Shown here piece by piece: positions 31,744 to 37,522 of a DNA stretch of 37,522 nucleotides; position 1 is the stretch's first letter, and the number at the start of each line of letters is the position of its first letter. The position numbers and the translations under genes were made by a program. The DNA lies in contig JAULBX010027407.1 of the NCBI GenBank assembly GCA_032358255.1, forward strand, positions 1-37,522. The letters run 5' to 3'. Origin of the DNA: Heterotrichella gracilis. Taxonomy: Eukaryota > Sar > Xanthophyceae > Tribonematales > Xanthonemataceae. Under the pieces are notes generated by a model, which ran no database searches, was not told the origin of the DNA, and saw only the letters and a program-made list of their open reading frames with translations.

Positions 31744-34700
31744 TCATCCCTTTGCCAGCTGCGCCACTTTGTCCCGCATGCAGTGCATGACCAGGGGCAG
31801 TAGGGCAGCATCAGGGGAGGTGCAGCAGGCGCTGAGCAGCTGCTTGTGCGCAAACTGTGCCGCCACACCCAGCAGGCCCAGCCGATGCCTCCAATAGGCA
31901 ACCAGGGCCTGCACACCCTGCAGGGACAGTGGAGAAGGTGGTAAGGGGCGAATCCAAGGAAGTTGAACAATAAAGGGGTGCAGGGTTTAAAGTGCTTATT
32001 GGTGCCACCAACGGGGTGTAACATAAAGGAGAAATTGAGAGAAAAGCGGGAGAACGCGACAAGACCGATTCCAGAAGGCAAGCAAGGCACACTGTGTGGC
32101 AGAGAAGACTTCAAGCACTACCAAGCACTATCAAGGGGGGTTGAAGCAAGGGGAAGCTGAAGGCAAGGGCAGGCGGGCCTGCACCAGCTGCCTGCCTCAT
32201 GGCGCCTCGATGGCTGTCTTTAAACTGGGGACTTGAGACCAAGGGGACAAAAGTGATCGGGGTTGGTTTGCCTTTTAACAGTAATGACGTGCCTCTGGGT
32301 TGGTGGAGGTGGGCCGCCAAAACAAGTTTGGATTTTGAACAAGCTCAGGTTTTGAAATGTCCCGGGGATGGGGCAAGGGCCAGGAGCCCAGAGATGCAGC
32401 CTGAGGCAGGTGCAAATCACCGCTCTGAAACCCTGGACCCTAAGTACTGACCCAGCCCTGCAGGGTCACCCAGTGTTGCTCTTACAAATCAGCAGTCAAT
32501 CCAGCACCCAGGCCTTCCTGGGCGCTCCCCCCCGCCAGGGCAATCAATCAGCATCGCAACACCCATGTAGCCCATTATTCGGTATCATCACACGTACCCT
32601 GATTGGCGTGTTTCTGTCCAGCAGGTGTGTAAGCAGGCCCCCCTCTGGTCATCACATTTGCATGACATACCCTGATCACTGGTGCACATGGTCCAATATT
32701 ATCACACGTACCCTGACCGGCGTGTTTCTGTCCAGCAGGTGTTGGCGCAGGTCCTCTGCTGTTGTGAATGGCTTTGAAGGGCTACCCCCTTGGTGGTATG
32801 GGCTCTTGCTGCTGGCATCTGTGAAGGGGAAGGTGGGAGGAGCTTTGAGCAGGGGCCTGCAAACCATGGGCACAGGTGTATCCTTACCCGTAATCCCACA
32901 ATCCATCACATCAGGGCCCAGCAGTCTATACACGAGTAGAGAGTGGGGTGTGACAGCCAAAGGTGGTGACATAAACTAGCCAAACCCTAGGGTTGACCAA
33001 TGGTGCATTCGCCACAGCAATTCACCTGTACGCTGCCAGCAATAGGGTCCAGGGTTTAGGGTTTTAGGCGCACCTGTAAGCCAACCCATTCCCACCCTGT
33101 TGGGCAGCAAATTTGCACTCCAAAGTAGCAGCTTCCTCAGGCGTGGTCCCTGGATGCACCAGCTCCACGCAGGCCTGCACACATCACATTGACCACACGC
33201 ACCCCAAACCCTAGAGCTAAACCCCAAAGAGCTCCACGCAGGTCTGCGCACATCACACTAGTCACCAGCACCGTGTGATCACATGCACCACACCATCGCC
33301 TGCGGCACCCACCCCTCAACATCCAAAACACACGCTTCAAAGGCAGCCATGCACACCGCATGATGAAGACATCCATCGCATCCACCATCCCTGGAGAAAC
33401 GCACATGCACAACCCACAGGAATGCAACCCCCGAGGGTAACACCAAGGCATTATGTACCAACAAACACAAGAACAGGCGTTAACAGGCGTTCTCGCTTCA
33501 ACATCAGGCTATAACATGGTTAATGCCGTCCCCTCTCCACTTAGCCCCCTGGTGCCCCTCCCCAGCACCCACCTTTAGGCTGCGGTTTAGGGTTAAGGAC
33601 TCAGGGTTTAGGGTTTAGGGTTGAGGACTCGAGACATCATGATATAGGGTTCAGGCTCAAATCCCTGATACCCATACTTAGGGTTTAGGGCTTGGCCAAT
33701 AGGGTGTAGGATGTAGGGTTTAGACACCAGGGTGCAGGGTTCAGGCCCTAACCCTAGGCACTCACCTGTAGGCTGTTGCACTTGTTCCGTGCCGCAAGCA
33801 CGTCGTGTCGCCTTGAATCAGCCATCATCACATCCATGGAGCAGATCCCCAGGCGCAGTCCCAAGGAGCAAGCGGCCCTGATTCGAGCGGGTGTATACCG
33901 GGACTTGATTGCGTCCCACTCTGCAGGGGCCCACGCTCTGTGTGCGTCATTGTAGCGATGGCCACAGAAGCGACGGTGTCGTGACGTGATGGATGTTGCT
34001 ATTGCAGCGCTGGAACAAGGGCATATGTAGACGGGGTATAATCTTCCGTGGTTTGCAGTGAGAGGCTGGCAATGAAAGGCCTGCTACCAATACAGCCTTT
34101 ATCTGGATATCCGGATACAGATACAGATTTTCTCTAAAGGCCATGGCACGAGTGCATGGTGGCCTGACAGGATGGATATAGTGATGGACTAATTTCCACA
34201 AGATTTGCCACAGAAAATGAAGGTACACTGGTAGCATGGTGGGGATCAACATCAGAACCCCTGTGGGAGGACTTACTATACCATGCGATGTATAAAAGCC
34301 CCCCTGCCCTACATGTCTAGAATTCAGAGGTTTTTCAATTTGATGAGGACGCCCTTGTGAACACTCGCACTGGCTGCTCAAAACAGCCCCACCGAGTCCG
34401 ATGGTCTAAACCCTGAACCTAGGAATCCCACCGCCCTGTGGCCCCCGCCCTGCGCGGTGGCCGTTGCAGTACTCACCATCAGATGGCGGCGCAGCATTGG
34501 GCCCCCAGAACTCAAAATCTATCTTCCAATACTGGAGGATGGCGGCGTTGCCCTTACCTGCCAAATCCAACCCGGCAGCATTCAACTGCAATTGTTGGGC
34601 AGTGAACTGGGGGAAGTCAGTTATTACGAGCATTGGTTATGTTCATCAGAAACCCCTACCAAGGGTTTACATATGTACAATGGAAACCCTTGAATACCGG

Positions 34701-35976
34701 TTCTGTATGTGCCTAGGGCTCACATCATTGGGTTGGAAAATGTTTGACATATATGAAGTGGCATGGATGTGCCCTCTACGGAAAACCCTAACCCATGTAC
34801 CCTACACTGCACCATGGTCCAAACTAGATGCAATGAAGCACAGTTGTCATCACACTACACCTTGCACTATCTACAACGAGCGATCAGGCTGGATAAGCAT
34901 TGCATGTCTATTTCATGGCATTGTTCACGTGCACCAACCATTTCAACCCCTACACAGCTGCCTCCAGAGTTGATGCCCCCCACCATCAACCACCCTGGAC
35001 TCACATGTAAGTACCCCATGGCTCCCGTATGGTGCGATTAACAACCACCATGTAGACAGCAGCCTTTGTGATAGGCCCTCAAGAGGGGTTTCCCAGGGTT
35101 TCACACCGCACACACGCATTCCTTTGTCCGCCCCATCAAGGTCTCTCTAAGTTTTTGAGCTCTATGTACCCCACTCACGAGTGCACCATCCGAGCCACCC
35201 CCTTCAAGATTCCCCTAGGGTTTTGCAAGGATTTTCGCTCACCGCATTCACGTGCACCATCCAGTCCAGCCCCGTGGCTGCAGCCTCCAGGATGTTAGTT
35301 ATCCAGCTATCGCCCAAGCTGCGAGCGGCATCAACCTCAGCCATCTTGGACTCACGTTTAGTCTCCAGGACACGGTTTGGGATGCTCTGCGGGTCAGGGA
35401 GTTTGCGAAATTTTTCCATGTACTACATGAAAACCACAACAAATGACATGTGGTTTAGAGTGACATGGATTGGAGATGCCCATGCGCAAGGTCAGAAGGA
35501 ATTTGGCCTTCACAGACGTCGCACACACATTATAGTAATAACAACACTATTATAATGACGATAACACAGTAACAATGTTGTACACACGGGGCGGCATGCA
35601 GACGCCTGTAATTGCAATGTGTAGGCTTGAAAAGGAGGGCTGCGCAATGCCAGGGTTTAGGGTTTAGGGTGTACCCAATGCAGAAGCTAATGGTAGGCAG
35701 GGCAAACCGTTACTGACCCTACAGTACAAATTGCGCTGTCAAGCACAGGGGCACAAGCTTACCCTAACTTACGGCACAAGCCCTGAAGTTGCAGTCCCCT
35801 TCTCAGGCCTGCAGAGAACCCTAAACCCTAGACACAAGGTTCCTTCCTCCAGGGTTTGCAGGAATTCCTACCACTTCCCGTATGTACATATATGCCTGGG
35901 TCATGCCTGCCCCTATTTCTTGAAATGCCTGCTCGGTTTCCTCTTCCAAGCCCTCCACCCACATCATCCACAGCCA
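31744..35976 (-). CDS. Unknown multi-exon protein, C-terminal seven exons
   Basis: Exons 35872-35976, 35243-35422, 34477-34606, 33766-33920, 33074-33174, 32712-32856 and 31744-31917 have GT-AG borders and phases that all match, giving a 329-residue C-terminal part. Landmarks: WLWMMWVEGLEEETEQ, YMEKFRKLPDPQSIPNR, GLDWMVHVNA, LQYWKIDFEFWGPNAAPP, WDAIKSRYTPARIRAAC, ACVELVHPGTTPEEAA, SKPFTTAEDLRQHLLDRN and AYWRHRLGLLGVAAQFAHKQ. It looks soluble and mixed alpha-helical, without a signal peptide or membrane segment in this part. I do not recognise the family. After the TGA at 31744 the same frame stays open for 18 more codons up to a GTAAGT donor (31688), so the true end is not certain. Confidence 0.62.
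32584..32640 (-). repeat. Copy of the exon 32712-32856 3' edge with donor
   Basis: About 45 nt ending in the GTACGTGTG donor (encoding HLLDRNTPVR in the real exon) are repeated downstream in the intron, reading HLLDRNTPIR. The flanking GTGATRATA intron text is copied as well. Confidence 0.85.
33174..33765 (-). repeat. Acceptor echo and dense TTTAGGG region in one intron
   Basis: The acceptor and first 12 nt of exon 33074-33174 (GTGATGTGTGCAG then GCCTGCGTGGAGCT) recur at about 33229-33253 with telomere-like text between. Further into the same intron, 33588-33765 is a long, degenerate TTTAGGG-rich stretch running up to the donor of exon 33766-33920. Confidence 0.8.
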
Positions 35977-36109
35977 CTGCAGGGGGTATCTTTGCAAGGG
36001 GAGGAGAATGGGTGGATAGGGAGGGGAGGAATCGACTGGGACCATCGCAAGATGTATGTGATCATTGCAGGCGCCTGTACGAAGGATACAATGTAATTTG
36101 CAGGACCAA

Positions 36110-36205
36110 GTTTGGAGGACGGAGTACCCAGGGGGAGAAGACATTGCTCAGTTTTCTGGCCCAGCCCCTCCACCCACATGCGCCACAGCCACGCAAGGCG
36201 ATGAA
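36110..36205 (-). repeat. Diverged duplicate of the exon at 35872-35976
   Basis: The segment reads LAWLWRMWVEGLGQKTEQC, against WLWMMWVEGLEEETEQAF in the real exon, and has its own acceptor (TGTTTTACAG). Surrounding sequence (35960-36100 and 36170-36400) shares CCTCCACCCACAT, GCCACAGCCA and TCGCAGG elements, so a block of 200 bp or more was duplicated. Confidence 0.6.
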
Positions 36206-36591
36206 AATCTGTAAAACAGAAGGGGAGGACAACATCTCGGGCCCACATGGCAGGCCCCTGGTTTGGGAAGGACACCCACGAGGGGCAAGGGGCACCTGGT
36301 GCAAGGATTTGTACTCATCGCAGGAGGATGCACATGATGCTTTCTACGCAAATTGTACTAAATCCACTGCAGACATCGCAGGTGCCAGTTTCATTGCTTA
36401 AAACTGGGGTGAGGAATATACTTGAGCAGGGGGTGCAATCACTGAACAGCTTTTAAATGGGTTTAGAGTTTAGAATTGCCCATTGGGTGACAGCCAGGTG
36501 CAACACATCCTGGTTTAAGGACGACAGCCACACAAACCCTTGCTTAGGGCCAGGGTCCACGGCCATCCAGCCTGCCCCTCCAAACACTTAC

Positions 36592-36730
36592 TCGGGATCC
36601 ATGGCTCTGCGCATCATTTCCCCCAGCACTTCCTTGGCCTTGCTGTACTGCGCCTGCACCCCCTCCATCTGTTGCAGCACATCGCGCAGCACATCCATGA
36701 CCAGATCAGGGGAGATGGGGCTCACCAGGG
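36592..36730 (-). CDS. Probable upstream exon of the unknown gene
   Basis: Minus-strand open text ALVSPISPDLVMDVLRDVL, QQMEGVQAQYSKAKEVL and GEMMRRAMDP ends at a GTAAGTG donor (phase 2). The start is ambiguous: CAG at 36731 or an AAG 20 bases further up. It looks helical and acidic/basic mixed. Its phase does not connect directly to the exon at 35976, so at least one exon between them is missing from my model; a related WLWRMWVEGL exon-like segment at about 36110-36205 is a candidate. Confidence 0.5.
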
Positions 36731-36755
36731 CTGCGCAGGCACGCACACCCTTCAG

Positions 36756-36992
36756 GGTTTAGGGTTCAGGATTCAGGGGTTGCTGCACATCCCCCAGCAC
36801 ATCTTTGACCAGGTCGGGGGATGCTGGGCTCACCAGGGCTGCACAGGCACACACCCCCTTAAGGGTTTAGGGTCTAGAGCTGGGCAGGATGGGACTTACA
36901 AGGGCTGCACAGGCACACACACCTTTTAATGTGTAGGGTTTAGGGTTTAGGGTTGGGCAGGATTGGGGCTCACTACAGCTGCACAGGCCACA
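36756..36992 (-). repeat. Three graded copies of an exon start with TTTAGGG spacers
   Basis: The start of exon 36592-36730 is echoed at about 36770-36860 (ALVSPASPDLVKDVLGDV, the longest copy), 36880-36925 (CAALVSPILP) and 36955-36992 (CAAVVSPILP). TTTAGGG arrays lie at 36756-36770, 36862-36874 and 36934-36953. Each copy soon runs into CCCTAAA and a stop. Confidence 0.88.
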
Positions 36993-37174
36993 GACCAAGA
37001 GGGGTGAGAAATTCAAATGCTCAGTTGCATAACACTGGCGCTGACAATGCGGTGCATCTGCAGGGCAGGGGTTGCAAGGGGAGGTGCATGCTTCGCGTGT
37101 GGGGATGAAGCGGGAGGGAAGAGCAGGTGGTTTCACCTGGCTGCCAGGTGTCGCGCTGTGACTGGGTTGCACAC

Positions 37175-37504
37175 AGGTGGTCCATGTCAAGGCCGCTGGT
37201 GGGGAGGCCAGGCGTCCCATCGGTCAGCTGCACACACACATATATAATCACATGATAAATCACATAACATTACATCACAAATAATCACACGGGCCACCTG
37301 TGTTCAGCCTCCAGGCTGCTGGCGGGGAGGCCAGGAGTTCCGTTGGTCAGCTGCACACACGTCCACATTCAGCATGACGCGCTGAACACCTGGAAGCAGC
37401 CAGTCTCAACAAATTATGAGGTACTCACCATTCGTGTAATTGTACCTTGTCTAGGAAGTGTATTTACTAGGGATAACACTTTAGACGCGGAGATATCACA
37501 CCGC
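37175..37504 (-). CDS. Exons near the right edge, including a duplicated 53-nt exon pair
   Basis: Exon 37429-37504 reads CDISASKVLSLVNTLPRQG to TRM with a GTGAGT donor (phase 0). It is followed by two homologous 53-nt exon candidates: 37298-37350 (LTNGTPGLPASSLEAEH) and 37175-37227 (LTDGTPGLPTSGLDMDH). Both are entered at a GTGTGTGCAG acceptor in phase 0 and leave in phase 2. They probably belong to the same unknown minus-strand gene, whose 5' end is outside the window. Confidence 0.5.
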
Positions 37505-37522
37505 CTGAGCCGTGCAGGTGGC

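Noticed and set aside
3698..36953. True chromosome end or telomere
   Set aside because: The TTTAGGG arrays are short, scattered, mostly within introns and flanked by single-copy genes.
1..37522. tRNA, rRNA or snRNA genes
   Set aside because: I saw no convincing cloverleaf, internal promoter boxes or conserved rRNA segments on either strand; short GGTTCGA-like strings (e.g. near 5128) lack the rest of a tRNA.

Overview
Nuclear DNA of an intron-rich green alga. The best evidence is protein identity: an 11-exon homologue of plant GFS9/TT9 (animal CLEC16A), a U1-70K with the plant-like linker TVPNW, and WD40, U-box and cyclin genes. Introns are GT-AG with GTGGGT/GTGAGT/GTGCG donors, and the TTTAGGG telomere-type motif is scattered through the introns. 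A chlorophyte, possibly of the Haematococcus/Volvocales kind, is my guess; the species cannot be fixed from the sequence alone.

Layout. 1-1202 (minus): N-terminal exons of the U3 snoRNP WD40 protein UTP13/TBL3, running off the left end. 2987-4669 (minus): a three-exon cyclin-box protein. 7192-13490 (minus): the complete GFS9/CLEC16A gene, 898 aa in my spliced model, with an AT-rich organelle-like insert in one intron. 14814-18557 (minus): the complete U1-70K gene, 435 aa in nine exons. 19310-20345 (plus): a poorly resolved gene for a small membrane protein. 20780-24242 (plus) and 29183-31073 (minus): three related U-box loci, two direct and one inverted, all with intact U-box exons but with damaged or frameshifted upstream exons. 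25834-28011 (plus): a coiled-coil protein. 31744-37504 (minus): a multi-exon gene of unknown function with seven phase-consistent exons and further exons upstream.

The genes do not form one pathway. UTP13 (pre-rRNA processing) and U1-70K (splicing) are housekeeping RNA-machinery genes, GFS9 acts in endomembrane trafficking and autophagy, and the U-box loci point to ubiquitin ligation.

The most unusual feature is a recurring architecture. Beside at least ten exons, the exon edge (splice site plus about 10-75 nt of exon) is repeated one to three times inside the neighbouring intron, often with short TTTAGGG/CCCTAAA arrays between the copies. It occurs in almost every resolved gene here, so it looks like a genome-wide process rather than a local accident. 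All gene models below were spliced by hand from splice sites, reading-frame continuity and remembered family features; no alignment or search was run.
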